A stretch of DNA of 64,000 nucleotides, taken from contig NZ_LMHZ01000045.1 in NCBI RefSeq assembly GCF_001428545.1, positions 155,545 through 219,544 of the forward strand, read 5' to 3'. The notes beneath the pieces were generated by a model that worked only from the letters and a program-made list of their open reading frames with translations, was not told the DNA's origin and searched no databases. The DNA is from Noviherbaspirillum sp. Root189. GTDB lineage: Bacteria > Pseudomonadota > Gammaproteobacteria > Burkholderiales > Burkholderiaceae_D. The position numbers were made by a program, and so were the translations under genes. The stretch's first letter is position 1; the number at the start of each line of letters is the position of its first letter. Shown here piece after piece: positions 36,178 to 46,176 of this stretch.

Positions 36178-36693
36178 TTAAGAAGCCCAGTCCAGAAATT
36201 CGACGGGCAAACCGCGAGCCCGCATCCAGTCGGCCATCGCGTAGCCGGTACCGGCACGCCAGGGACGGAGCTTTTCGGGTGCGACGAGGCGGTAATCGAC
36301 CAGTTCTTCGGACAGGCGGATGTCGCCCGACGCCTTCACATGGTAGGCAATAATGAGTTCATTCTTGCGGACGAACTCGTAGACGCCGATAAGGGTGATC
36401 TCATCGGCGTCCAGGTTGGTTTCTTCCTTGAGTTCGCGGGCAACGCCCTGCTCCGGCGTCTCGCCCCGCTCCATGAATCCGGTGATCAGGGCAAACATTT
36501 TCTCCGGCCAAGCTGCGTTGCGCGCCAGCAGGATACGACCTTCGACTTCGACCAGGGCGGCCAATACGGGGAGCGGATTGTCCCAATGCGTCCAATGTCC
36601 GTCAGGACAGGCAAGGCGAACCTTGCCGCCTTCGCCGGTATCCGCGCGCTGGATCAGCGGCGCGGCGCAAATCGGACAATATTGGTAATCCAT
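36178..36693 (-). CDS. NUDIX hydrolase with zinc ribbon
   Basis: The 171-residue protein has an N-terminal zinc ribbon (YCPICAAPL and CPDGH) followed by a Nudix domain with GFMERGETPEQGVARELKEE. This resembles the C-terminal half of NudC-type NADH pyrophosphatases but lacks their N-terminal domain. It probably cleaves a nucleoside diphosphate derivative. It lies 29 bp after alaS on the same strand, so it may be co-transcribed with it. Confidence 0.88.
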   Translation of the reverse strand: MDYQYCPICAAPLIQRADTGEGGKVRLACPDGHWTHWDNPLPVLAALVEVEGRILLARNAAWPEKMFALITGFMERGETPEQGVARELKEETNLDADEITLIGVYEFVRKNELIIAYHVKASGDIRLSEELVDYRLVAPEKLRPWRAGTGYAMADWMRARGLPVEFLDWAS

Positions 36694-36722
36694 GCGAGCT
36701 CCTAGTCCTAGTAAGTGCGTCC

Positions 36723-39350
36723 TTATGCGCGTTCGCGTACCCAGGCGGCAACGCCGTCGAGCGCCTTGGGCAAGCCGCTTGGATCGGTACCGCCAGCCTG
36801 CGCCATGTCGGCGCGGCCGCCGCCCTTGCCGCCCACCTGCTGAGCGACAAAGTTGACCAGTTCGCCAGCCTTGACCTTGGAGGTGGCATCCGCGGTGACG
36901 CCGGCAATCAGGCTGACCTTGCCGTCATTGACCGCCGCCAGCACGATGGCCGCCGACTTCAGCTTGTCCTTGAGCTTGTCCATGGTCTCGCGCAGCGCCG
37001 GCACGTCGGCGCCGTTCAGCGTTGCTGCCAGCACCTTGAGGCCATTGATATCGACCGCCTTGCCAACCAGTTCGTCGCCCTGGCTGGAAGCCAGCTTGCC
37101 CTTGAGCGCGGCGAGTTCCTTTTCCAGTGTGCGGACCTGTTCGAGTACGCTGCTGACACGTGCATTGATTTCAGCAGGCGTCGCCTTGAGCGTACCCGCC
37201 ACATTGTTGACGGTCGTTTCCAGCGACTGCAGGTAAGCCAGCGCATTCTCGCCGGTCACTGCCTCGATACGACGGACGCCCGCTGCGACACCGCCTTCGG
37301 CGACGACCTTGAACAGGCCGATGTCGCCAGTGCTCTGCACGTGGGTGCCGCCGCACAGTTCGCGGCTTGAACCGATGTCGAGTACGCGGACTTCATCGCC
37401 ATACTTTTCGCCGAACAGCATCATGGCGCCGGATTTCTGCGCTTCTTCGATCGGCATGACGCGCGCCTGGGTCGGATGATTGGCGAGAATCTCGGCGTTG
37501 ACGATGGCTTCGACCTTGCGGATCTGCTCTTGTGTCATCGGGCCGTTATGCGCAAAGTCGAAACGTGTACGCTCGGCATTGACCAGCGAACCTTTCTGCT
37601 GCACATGTGCGCCCAGCACTTCGCGCAGCGCCTTGTGCATCAGGTGGGTCGCGCTGTGGTTACGAATGGTCCTGGCGCGTTTCTCGGCGTCGACCTTGGC
37701 ATTGACGACGTCGCCGACCTTGATCGTGCCTTCGACGATGCGGCCATGGTGACCGAAAACAGCAGCCTGGATCTTCAGGGTATCTTCAACCAGGAAGCGT
37801 GACGCAGCGTTGCGCAGTTCACCGGTGTCGCCAACCTGGCCGCCGCTCTCTGCGTAGAACGGTGTATGGTCGAGCACCACGACGGCGTCGTCGCCGGAGT
37901 TCGCTTCATTGACCGCCGTGCCGTCGACGTAGATTGCCGTCACTGTCGCCGTTTCGTGGATCAGCTTTTCGTAGCCATGGAAAGTGGTCGGGTTGCCGCT
38001 GTACTCCAGGCCTTGCGCCATCTTGAACTTGCCGGCTTCGCGTGCGCGCTGACGTTGTTCATCGAGCAGTGCGTTGAAGCGGTCTTCGTCCACTGTGACG
38101 CCACGCTCGCGGCAAACGTCGGCAGTCAGGTCGACCGGGAAGCCGTAGGTGTCGTGCAGCTTGAATGCGGTATCGCCATCGATCTGCCTGGCGCCTGAAG
38201 CAAGCGCGCGCTCAAGGATTTCCATGCCGTTGGCGATGGTGCGGAAGAACGCATCTTCTTCCTGCTTGAGCACTTCGGTCGCGCGCTTTTCATTCTGGCG
38301 CAGTTCCGGGTAGGCGTCGCCCATTTCGGCGACCAGCGCCGGGACCAGCGAATAGAAGAACGGCTTGCGTGCGCCCAGCTTGTAGCCATGACGGATCGCA
38401 CGGCGGGCGATGCGGCGCAGCACATAACCGCGACCGGCGTTGCTCGGGATGACGCCGTCGACGATCGTAAAGGTACAGGCACGGATATGGTCGGCAATGA
38501 CTTTCAGCGACGGCGAATCCTTGTCGCAGTCACCGGCGCCAGCGGCATCGACGGCCTTCTTCGCGGCTGCCAGCAGGTTGACGAAGGTATCGATCTCGTA
38601 ATTGCCGTGGACATGCTGCAGCACCGCGGTGATGCGCTCAAGGCCCATGCCGGTATCGACGCTGGGCTTGGGCAGCTTGTGCATGACGCCCGCTTCGTCG
38701 CGGTTGAATTGCATGAACACGTTGTTCCAGATCTCGATGTAACGGTCGCCGTCTTCATCGGGCGAACCAGGCGGATCGCCGGGGATTTCGGGACCGTGAT
38801 CGTAAAAGATCTCGGTACACGGACCGCAGGGACCGGTGTCCCCCATCATCCAGAAGTTGTCGGACGCATAGCGCGCACCCTTGTTGTCGCCGATGCGCAC
38901 GATGCGTTCCGCCGGCACGCCGACGGTCTTGTTCCAGATTTCGTAAGCTTCGTCGTCTTCCGCGTAGACGGTGACCCAGAGTTTTTCCTTCGGCAACTTG
39001 AACACGTCGGTCAGCAATTCCCAGGCAAACTGGATCGCGTCGTGCTTGAAATAATCGCCAAAGCTGAAATTGCCCAGCATTTCAAAGAAGGTGTGGTGAC
39101 GCGCGGTGTAGCCGACGTTTTCCAGGTCATTGTGCTTGCCGCCTGCGCGGATGCACTTCTGCGATGTCGTCGCACGGGTGTACGGACGCTTGTCGAAGCC
39201 CAGGAAGACATCCTTGAACTGGTTCATGCCAGCATTGGTAAACAGCAGTGTCGGGTCATCCCCAGGCACCACCGGGCTGGACGCAACGATGGTATGGCCC
39301 TTGGATTCGAAATACTTCAGGAATTTTTCGCGGATTTCAGACGATTTCAT
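36723..39350 (-). CDS. alaS: alanyl-tRNA synthetase
   Basis: The 875-residue class II synthetase charges tRNA-Ala. It has the catalytic domain ([20 protein letters not shown], then [15 protein letters not shown] and TGMGLERI) and a tRNA-recognition region. The editing domain has the zinc-binding [11 protein letters not shown] and CGGTH motifs. The C-terminal DHHA1-like domain ends in [15 protein letters not shown]. Length and order match bacterial AlaS. The start at 39350 is the family start. Confidence 0.97.
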   Translation of the reverse strand: MKSSEIREKFLKYFESKGHTIVASSPVVPGDDPTLLFTNAGMNQFKDVFLGFDKRPYTRATTSQKCIRAGGKHNDLENVGYTARHHTFFEMLGNFSFGDYFKHDAIQFAWELLTDVFKLPKEKLWVTVYAEDDEAYEIWNKTVGVPAERIVRIGDNKGARYASDNFWMMGDTGPCGPCTEIFYDHGPEIPGDPPGSPDEDGDRYIEIWNNVFMQFNRDEAGVMHKLPKPSVDTGMGLERITAVLQHVHGNYEIDTFVNLLAAAKKAVDAAGAGDCDKDSPSLKVIADHIRACTFTIVDGVIPSNAGRGYVLRRIARRAIRHGYKLGARKPFFYSLVPALVAEMGDAYPELRQNEKRATEVLKQEEDAFFRTIANGMEILERALASGARQIDGDTAFKLHDTYGFPVDLTADVCRERGVTVDEDRFNALLDEQRQRAREAGKFKMAQGLEYSGNPTTFHGYEKLIHETATVTAIYVDGTAVNEANSGDDAVVVLDHTPFYAESGGQVGDTGELRNAASRFLVEDTLKIQAAVFGHHGRIVEGTIKVGDVVNAKVDAEKRARTIRNHSATHLMHKALREVLGAHVQQKGSLVNAERTRFDFAHNGPMTQEQIRKVEAIVNAEILANHPTQARVMPIEEAQKSGAMMLFGEKYGDEVRVLDIGSSRELCGGTHVQSTGDIGLFKVVAEGGVAAGVRRIEAVTGENALAYLQSLETTVNNVAGTLKATPAEINARVSSVLEQVRTLEKELAALKGKLASSQGDELVGKAVDINGLKVLAATLNGADVPALRETMDKLKDKLKSAAIVLAAVNDGKVSLIAGVTADATSKVKAGELVNFVAQQVGGKGGGRADMAQAGGTDPSGLPKALDGVAAWVRERA

Positions 39351-39535
39351 GTTCGGTGGCGACTAGGGGTTAAGCTTGCAAACCGTTGATTATACGTGAT
39401 ATCCCCTTGGTGAAGCCGGGGTGGAATGATACGCGAAACGCAACGGAAAAAGACGCTGCGCAAAGGCATTGGCACGGGATCGGCGACCCGGCCCGGATAG
39501 TGCCGGCAAATGCGCCGACGATCGGAAGTGCTTGA

Positions 39536-40294
39536 TTATGCAGCGAAATCCGGTCCGATCAGATCGAGCCGGTCGGTGCAAAACGCGTCGACGCCCCATG
39601 TCAGGATTTCCCGTGCGCGCTCCGGTTCATTGACGGTATAGCAAAACAACCCATAACCGGCTTCCTTGATGGCGCGCGCCTGGTCGGGAGTAAGTTTTTT
39701 GTGATTTGTATGCAGGGCGACGGCATCAAGGCTGCGCAGTTTGTCGAGCCAGTCCGGCGGCAAAATATCCAGCAGGAAGCCCCGGGGAATATCGGGCGCG
39801 GTATCCTGCGCCGCTGCAAGCGCGTCGAACGAAAATGACGAGAACAACGGTAATTCCGACGGTGCGGCGCCCGCGGCAAGTTCCTGTGCAAACAGTTTTC
39901 TTGTCGTTTCCGCCACCACTGCCCCAGTGATCGCTTCGAAGCCGGGAGACGGCTTGATTTCCACGTTCATCCAGATGCCATTTTCCTTGCAGAAAGCCAC
40001 AACCTGTTCGTACTTTGGCACAGGCTCGCCAGCGAACTCTGGACCACGCCAGGAACCCGCGTCCATTCCAGCCAGTTCGGCTGCCGTCGTCATCGCGACC
40101 TGCCCATGCCCGGGAACTGTACGGCCGAACTGCGGGTCATGCATCAGGACCGGTATATTATCTGCAGACAGCATGACGTCGAATTCGACGGCACGGAATC
40201 CGTGTGCCAGCCCGCAGCGCATTCCGGCAAGGGTATTCTCGGGGGCAAGAGTGCCGCCGCCGCGGTGGGCAACGATTTTTGGATAAAACCACAT
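39536..40294 (-). CDS. ugpQ: glycerophosphodiester phosphodiesterase
   Basis: The 252-residue cytoplasmic enzyme hydrolyses glycerophosphodiesters to glycerol-3-phosphate and an alcohol. It has the family motif VAHRGGGTLAPENTLAGM with the catalytic His-Arg and Glu, FRAVEFDVMLSADNIPVLMHD and EIKPSPG. There is no signal peptide, which fits UgpQ rather than the periplasmic GlpQ. The other Ugp transporter genes are not in the window. Confidence 0.9.
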   Translation of the reverse strand: MWFYPKIVAHRGGGTLAPENTLAGMRCGLAHGFRAVEFDVMLSADNIPVLMHDPQFGRTVPGHGQVAMTTAAELAGMDAGSWRGPEFAGEPVPKYEQVVAFCKENGIWMNVEIKPSPGFEAITGAVVAETTRKLFAQELAAGAAPSELPLFSSFSFDALAAAQDTAPDIPRGFLLDILPPDWLDKLRSLDAVALHTNHKKLTPDQARAIKEAGYGLFCYTVNEPERAREILTWGVDAFCTDRLDLIGPDFAA

Positions 40295-40416
40295 GGCTTG
40301 ATCTATGTCTTGGAATGATATTCAACCAGTCGTAGTCTAATGCCAAACGTTAATTAAAGGAGGGCCGCCTTCGTTCATGTCAACGCGCATGGACGAGAGC
40401 GGTCGATGCACACCAC

Positions 40417-42279
40417 ATGGCTTCCGACAATTCCTATAATTCGCCTTTCGACGCGTCCACCTTCATCATCCCTGAAGGCTGGCACGCATTTTCCGACCTG
40501 CTTGGCGGGGTCGATACCGGCTTGCTCTTTCTGCGCGATGGCATGATCGTCCATGCCAATTCAACGCTTGCGACCCAACTTGGCTATACCGACGATGAAC
40601 TGGCCGGACAACCGCTCGAAATACTGTTCCAGCCATCGGGCACGTCAACGCAGCCGATCCAGCCATCAATGGAAGATGGCAGCGACATGTATTTGCGGAC
40701 CAAGGGCGGCGCGCAAGTCCATTATCAACTGGTTGCGAACCGCGTCGATACATTCAGCGATGCCGGTTGCGTGATATGGGTATTGCAGCCGATGCTGTCG
40801 AGCGCGGAGGTCGACCAACTGACCGGTAACGATGCGCCGAACCTGGCAGATGCCTCTTCGCTGACGGATCATTTGCCTGACCTGATCGCGGTCTGCACGC
40901 CCGATGCAAACCTGCGCTACAGCAACCGCGCTTTCCGCAATGCAGTCGGCACAAACGTCGATATTGCCCAGCAGGTTCATGAAGAAGATCGCCCGCGTTT
41001 CGTCGAATCGCTCGCACAGGCACAACCGGATGGACCCGCCGTGCCGCTTGCCTTCCGGCTGCGTGGCCAGGGGGGGCCGTACCGTCATGTGGCTGGCGAG
41101 GTGCGCAATCTGCAAAACCAGAAAGACGTCGGTGGACTGCTGCTCAACCTGCGTGACGTTACCGACGACGTACAGCGTCAGCAAGGCGTGGAACTGGACA
41201 AGAAGCGCCAGCTTCACTATCTGAATCGCCTGATGCGCATCGCCCAGCATCCACATGCCAATTTTTCGTCGGCACTGAAAGTCATTCTGAAATCCGCCAC
41301 CAAGGCCTTGGGAACGCATCGCTGCGCGTATTGGGACGTCCATGATGATCCCCAGAAAACCCGTTGCATGCTGGCCTATGACGAATTGCGCCAGAACTAT
41401 CATGAAGAGCAACTGAGCCTGCCGTCCGGCACGTCCCTGCATTCACTGTTCCAACGCGTGCTCAGCAGCGACCATCAGCTGGTCGTCGCGGACGTGGATC
41501 AGGATGCGCGTGTCGCCGTCTATTGCGAGTACTTTCACGCCAACCAGGTCAAGGCAGTGATCGCCATGCCGGTAAGGCATGGCGATGCCTATGCCGGCGT
41601 ACTGGTGCTGTCGCATGTCGGCGAAGTCCGCCAGTGGCGGCGCGATGAATCCGATTTCGCCGAAATCGTTGCCGGCCTGATTGCGCTCATCCTGAAGGAA
41701 GTCGACCGTGTCCGCGCCGAGGCGCAGGCCAAGCATTTTGCCCGCCATGACCGGCTGACCGGCCTGCCCAACCGCGATTTCCTGCTTGACCAGGCGGCTG
41801 ACATCTTCCCCAAGATGACGACCCGCGCCAATACTCTTGCGGCATTCTTCATCGACCTCGACGGCTTCAAGGAAGTCAATGACAGTCTTGGCAAGGAGGT
41901 CGGCGACGAATTGCTGAAAGCCTCGGCCATGCGGCTGCGCAACGTGGTCCGCAAGAACGACATCGTTGCCCGCCTGGGCGGCGACGAATTCGTTCTGCTG
42001 GCGGTCAACCTCAGCGACATGCGCATTGCCGACGACATCGCCACGCAGTTGGTCGATACCATGCGCGGCGCTTTCTCGGTCGGTGGCCATAAGGTGCAGA
42101 TTTCGGCCAGCGTCGGCATTGCCATCTATCCCTTTGACGGTACGGATCTCGACACGCTGATGAAAAAGGCAGACATTGCGCTGGTAGAAGCCAAGCGTTC
42201 AGGACGGGACCAGTACCGGATGTTCCGTCCACAGCTCAACGATGGCACGCCGCCCGTGCCGCGCACCGGGCGCAACTAG
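40417..42279 (+). CDS. diguanylate cyclase with PAS and GAF sensor domains
   Basis: The 620-residue soluble protein has two PAS-like regions (about 20-120 and 155-260) and a GAF domain (about 290-435). A GGDEF domain with an intact active motif at 521-525 follows, with an RKND inhibitory site nine residues before it. It would make c-di-GMP from two GTP in response to a small ligand or redox signal. No membrane segment is seen. The ATG at 40417 has a weak ribosome site but gives the longest domain-compatible product. It is divergent from ugpQ. Confidence 0.93.
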   Translation: MASDNSYNSPFDASTFIIPEGWHAFSDLLGGVDTGLLFLRDGMIVHANSTLATQLGYTDDELAGQPLEILFQPSGTSTQPIQPSMEDGSDMYLRTKGGAQVHYQLVANRVDTFSDAGCVIWVLQPMLSSAEVDQLTGNDAPNLADASSLTDHLPDLIAVCTPDANLRYSNRAFRNAVGTNVDIAQQVHEEDRPRFVESLAQAQPDGPAVPLAFRLRGQGGPYRHVAGEVRNLQNQKDVGGLLLNLRDVTDDVQRQQGVELDKKRQLHYLNRLMRIAQHPHANFSSALKVILKSATKALGTHRCAYWDVHDDPQKTRCMLAYDELRQNYHEEQLSLPSGTSLHSLFQRVLSSDHQLVVADVDQDARVAVYCEYFHANQVKAVIAMPVRHGDAYAGVLVLSHVGEVRQWRRDESDFAEIVAGLIALILKEVDRVRAEAQAKHFARHDRLTGLPNRDFLLDQAADIFPKMTTRANTLAAFFIDLDGFKEVNDSLGKEVGDELLKASAMRLRNVVRKNDIVARLGGDEFVLLAVNLSDMRIADDIATQLVDTMRGAFSVGGHKVQISASVGIAIYPFDGTDLDTLMKKADIALVEAKRSGRDQYRMFRPQLNDGTPPVPRTGRN

Positions 42280-42399
42280 GATCTCCGGCAGGTCAGTCGA
42301 GACAGAGGTTGCCGCATGCGGTTAGAATCAACCGCAGCGACCACGGCTACCCGATCCACCTGAGCGCCGGCGAGGTGCTCATCCGACACCCAATCGAAC

Positions 42400-43638
42400 A
42401 TGACTGACCTGCCTGTCAACAAAGCACTTGGACATATCCGCGTACTCGACCTGACCCGCGTGCTCGCGGGACCCTGGTGCGCACAAAACCTGGCTGACCT
42501 CGGCGCCGATGTGATCAAGGTCGAACGCCCCGGCGCCGGTGACGACACCCGCTCCTGGGGCCCGCCCTACCTGCGCGATGCGGAAGGCAAGGACACCAGC
42601 GAAGCCGCTTATTACCTCGCGGCCAATCGCAACAAGCGTTCGGTGACGCTCGATATCGCTTCAGCCGAAGGACAGCAGATCGTGCGCGAACTGGCGCGGC
42701 AATCGGATGTAGTGCTGGAAAATTACAAGGTCGGCCAGCTGAAGAAGTATGGGCTGGACTACGACTCCCTGAAGAAGGAAAAACCGGACCTGGTCTATTG
42801 CTCGATTACCGGTTTCGGCCAGAGTGGTCCCTATGCGCAGCGCGCCGGCTACGACTTCATTATCCAGGGCATGGGCGGTTTCATGTCCATCACCGGCGAA
42901 CGGGACGACCAGCCGGGCGGCGGTCCGCAAAAGGCCGGCGTGGCGATTTCCGACCTGATGACCGGCATGTACGCGACCATCGCGGTGATGGCCGCACTGA
43001 CGCACCGTGACCGGACCGGCGAAGGCCAGTACATCGACATGGCGCTGCTCGACGTACAGGTAGCCATGCTGGCCAACATGAACACCAACTATCTTGCCAG
43101 CGGCAATCCGCCACATCGCTGGGGCAATGCCCATCCCAATATTGTCCCCTACCAGACCTTTCCTACTGCGGACGGTCATATCATTGTGGCGGTCGGCAAT
43201 GACGGACAGTACCGTCGCTTCGTGGAAGCTGGCGGCAGGCCGGACCTGTTTGCCGACGAGCGCTTTGCCACCAACCCGATGCGCGTGCGGCATCGCGATA
43301 TCCTGGTGCCGCTGCTGGCCGAGATGGTCAAGACCAAGACCAAGCAGGAATGGATTGACGCCCTCGAATCCGCGGGTGTGCCCTGCGGTCCGATCAACAA
43401 TCTTGACGAAGTCTTCGAAAACCCGCAGGTGGTCGCGCGCGAACTGCGGGTCGATCTGCCGCATCCGACCGGCGCGCAAGTTAAACTTGTCGGCAGCCCG
43501 ATGAAAATGTCTGCCACGCCGCCGCGCTACGACATGCCGCCGCCCCTGCTGGGACAGCATACCGACGAGGTGTTGCGCGACGTGCTCGGCCGCAGCGCGG
43601 AACAGGTGGAAGAATTGCGCAAGAAGGGCATCGTTTGA
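42400..43638 (+). CDS. class III CoA-transferase (CaiB/BaiF family)
   Basis: The 412-residue protein begins with the typical IRVLDLTRVLAGPWCAQNLA and DVIKVERPGAGD. It has CSITGFGQSGPYAQRAGYDF and a likely catalytic Asp185 in AISDLMTGM, where family III enzymes form the acyl-CoA anhydride. It transfers CoA between carboxylic acids; the acids are not deducible. The gene overlaps nothing and lies 79 bp before the gamma-glutamyltransferase gene on the same strand. There is no second subunit, as expected for this class. Confidence 0.92.
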   Translation: MTDLPVNKALGHIRVLDLTRVLAGPWCAQNLADLGADVIKVERPGAGDDTRSWGPPYLRDAEGKDTSEAAYYLAANRNKRSVTLDIASAEGQQIVRELARQSDVVLENYKVGQLKKYGLDYDSLKKEKPDLVYCSITGFGQSGPYAQRAGYDFIIQGMGGFMSITGERDDQPGGGPQKAGVAISDLMTGMYATIAVMAALTHRDRTGEGQYIDMALLDVQVAMLANMNTNYLASGNPPHRWGNAHPNIVPYQTFPTADGHIIVAVGNDGQYRRFVEAGGRPDLFADERFATNPMRVRHRDILVPLLAEMVKTKTKQEWIDALESAGVPCGPINNLDEVFENPQVVARELRVDLPHPTGAQVKLVGSPMKMSATPPRYDMPPPLLGQHTDEVLRDVLGRSAEQVEELRKKGIV

Positions 43639-43717
43639 TGCTCATGAATTGAGCTGATTGCTGCATCGCCAGAATTCCACGCAAAATTCCAACAAATTTT
43701 AAAAACCGGGAGCAGGC

Positions 43718-45316
43718 ATGGACGACTTTAACTGGAGCAACCCTTATCCGACGACCCGCAGTCCGCTGCTCGCCCGGAATGTCGTCGCCACTTCCCATCC
43801 ACTGGCGGCGCAGGCGGGCTTGCGCATGTTGCATGCCGGCGGCAATGCGGTCGATGCAGCAATTGCCGCGGCCGCCACGCTGACCATTGTCGAACCCGTA
43901 TCCTGCGGCCTCGGCGGCGATGCGTTTGCGATCCTGTGGGATGGCCATGAACTGCATGGACTGAATGCGTCCGGACCGGCGCCGCAAGCCTGGACCACCG
44001 AGTATTTCAGGCAACGGCATGACGGGCGTATTCCCTCCCATGGCTGGGACACCGTCACGGTGCCCGGCATGGTTGCCGGCTGGGTGGCATTGTCCGAACG
44101 CTTCGGCAAGCTGCCTTTTACACAGTTGTTTGAAACGGCGATCGACATTGCCCAGCGCGGTCATCTGGTTGCCCCTGTCGTGCAGTCGAAATGGGAACGC
44201 GCAATCCCTCACTTGAAGGATCAACCCGGGTTTGCCCGCGCTTTCATGCCGCACGGCCGGGCACCGCATGTTGGTGAGAACTTTGTCTTTGCCGAAGCGG
44301 CGCATACCCTGATCCGCATCGCCGAAACCCATGGCGAAGCGTTTTATCGCGGCGAACTGGCGGAAGCCATGGCATCGCATGCGAAACAGCATGATGCCGC
44401 GCTCGGCATCGATGATCTGGCCGCTTTTGATCCCTCATGGGTCACACCGATCACCCGCGACTATGGCGGCTACACCGTCCATGAAATTCCTCCCAATGGC
44501 CAGGGAATTACCGCTCTGATCGCGCTCGGTCTGATCGAGCAACTGGATATCGGACGCTTTGCACTGGATTCCGCGGATTTCCATCATTGCCAGATTGAAG
44601 CGATCAAGCTGGCGTTTGCCGATACCTACCGCTGGGTTGCGGACCACCGTGCAATGACGGAGGTTACCGCCGCCCACCTGCTTGACGATCATTATCTGGC
44701 CGACCGTGCCAGACGCATCGACCTGCATCGCGCGGGAACGCCGGAGCACGGGCGGCCACCCCAAGGAGGCACCGTCTATCTCAGTGCCGCCGACGAAAGC
44801 GGGATGATGGTCAGTTTCATCCAGTCCAATTTCCATGGCTTCGGTTCCGGCGTCGTGGTGCCGGGAACCGGGATCAGCCTGCACAATCGCGGCCGCGGAT
44901 TTTCACTCGATGCCCGCCACCCAAATTGCGTAGCGCCGGGCAAGCAACCGTTTCATACGATCATCCCGGGTTTCCTGACGCGGGACGGCAAGGCGCAGAT
45001 GAGCTTTGGCGTGATGGGCGCCAACATGCAACCTCAAGGTCATGTGCAAACCCTGGTGCGTATGTTGACTTACGGACAACAGCCGCAAGCTGCATGCGAT
45101 GCGCCGCGCTGGAAGGTCAACAGCGGCCTTGAGGTCGATATCGAAACCACGATGCCGCCGGACATCGTGGCCGAGCTGGCGGCACGCGGCCACAAGGTCA
45201 ATACCCGCACCGACAGCAACCATGATTTCGGCTCCGGCCAGTTCATCTGGAAAACCGCTGACGGTTACATCGCAGCCAGCGACAGCCGGCGCGATGGCCA
45301 GGCGGTGGGCTTTTAA
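43718..45316 (+). CDS. gamma-glutamyltransferase family protein
   Basis: The 532-residue Ntn-hydrolase precursor has the large-subunit start ATSHPLAAQAGLRMLHAGGN and EPVSCGLGGDAF. The likely autoprocessing nucleophile is Thr352 in GGTVYLSAAD. The small subunit includes NNRGRGF-like and PFHTIIPGFLTRDGK segments. No signal peptide is visible, unlike classical periplasmic enzymes. It may act as an acylase or a glutathione/gamma-glutamyl hydrolase in the cytoplasm. It follows the CoA-transferase gene and a GGGAGCAGGC ribosome site. Confidence 0.9.
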   Translation: MDDFNWSNPYPTTRSPLLARNVVATSHPLAAQAGLRMLHAGGNAVDAAIAAAATLTIVEPVSCGLGGDAFAILWDGHELHGLNASGPAPQAWTTEYFRQRHDGRIPSHGWDTVTVPGMVAGWVALSERFGKLPFTQLFETAIDIAQRGHLVAPVVQSKWERAIPHLKDQPGFARAFMPHGRAPHVGENFVFAEAAHTLIRIAETHGEAFYRGELAEAMASHAKQHDAALGIDDLAAFDPSWVTPITRDYGGYTVHEIPPNGQGITALIALGLIEQLDIGRFALDSADFHHCQIEAIKLAFADTYRWVADHRAMTEVTAAHLLDDHYLADRARRIDLHRAGTPEHGRPPQGGTVYLSAADESGMMVSFIQSNFHGFGSGVVVPGTGISLHNRGRGFSLDARHPNCVAPGKQPFHTIIPGFLTRDGKAQMSFGVMGANMQPQGHVQTLVRMLTYGQQPQAACDAPRWKVNSGLEVDIETTMPPDIVAELAARGHKVNTRTDSNHDFGSGQFIWKTADGYIAASDSRRDGQAVGF

Positions 45317-45462
45317 CCGGCTTTTCCCATTCCCCGCCCTGCGCTTCGCTCCTGAAATCGCAAGGTTTACGACGGACTACGGCAGTTCGTCGCATTGCGC
45401 TGTAAAAGCCTGCCGTCCATGTCCAGAATGGCTCCATCGACACGCATTACCGGGAGCGCATC

Positions 45463-45843
45463 ATGGCCTTCACCCCCCTCATCCTCACCCATGTTCTGGC
45501 GGCAACGTCAGCCATCGCCGTCGGTGGCGCGGCCCTGCTGTCGAAAAAGGGTACGCCCCTGCACCGCCTGCTTGGTCGCGGCTGGGTAATCCTGATGCTG
45601 ATCGCCGTATTGTCTTCCTTCGGCATCCGGACCCATGGACATTATTCCTGGATTCACCTGCTTTCCCTCATCACGATTGCGGGACTTGCCGGTTCCATCT
45701 ATGCCGTGGCGAAAGGAAACATCCACGCCCATCAGCGCGGCATGCGTTCCCTTTACATCAGCCTGGTTGTTGCCGGTACTTTTACGCTGTTGCCGCAACG
45801 TCTGCTCGGCCACCTCGTGTGGCAGTCGGTCGGCTTGATCTGA
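45463..45843 (+). CDS. DUF2306 membrane protein
   Basis: The 126-residue protein has four hydrophobic segments and the DUF2306 pattern: LTHVLAATSAIAVGGAALLSKKG, HRLLGRGWVILMLIAVLSSFGIR and AHQRGMRSLYISLVVAG. The conserved histidines suggest a cofactor or metal, but no function is known. A GGGAGC site precedes the ATG. It lies 57 bp before the 2TM-kinase-regulator operon. Confidence 0.88.
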   Translation: MAFTPLILTHVLAATSAIAVGGAALLSKKGTPLHRLLGRGWVILMLIAVLSSFGIRTHGHYSWIHLLSLITIAGLAGSIYAVAKGNIHAHQRGMRSLYISLVVAGTFTLLPQRLLGHLVWQSVGLI

Positions 45844-45900
45844 TTCGCCCCGGAATTGAAAAGCCATCGCCCTTTCAACGATTTACAAAGGAGATCCATC

Positions 45901-46176
45901 ATGGAAACCAATGACGCCTACCGCGCAGCAAAGCGCCATGTCGAACGCAAGATCGGCTTTGCCATCCATCTTTCCGTCTTTGTGCTGGTGAATGCCGGGC
46001 TTATCCTGACGAATGTCCTGGTCACGCCAAACAAGGTCTGGGCGGTATGGCCGCTGTTTGGCTGGGGAATCGGGTTACTATTCCATGGGTTGGCGACCTA
46101 CCTGCACGGCCCGGGAATGACATGGAAGAACCGGATGATCGAACAGGAACTGAAAAAAAATCACGCTTCGCATTGA
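45901..46176 (+). CDS. 2TM domain protein upstream of a LytS-type kinase
   Basis: The 91-residue protein contains a 2TM domain: an amphipathic AKRHVERKIGFAIHLSVFVLVNAGLILTNVL followed by WPLFGWGIGLLFHGLATYL. Such proteins frequently lie with LytTR regulators. A GGAGATCCATC site precedes the ATG, and the stop overlaps the kinase start (TGATG). It probably acts as a membrane accessory of the two-component system, which is inferred from position and family. Confidence 0.87.
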   Translation: METNDAYRAAKRHVERKIGFAIHLSVFVLVNAGLILTNVLVTPNKVWAVWPLFGWGIGLLFHGLATYLHGPGMTWKNRMIEQELKKNHASH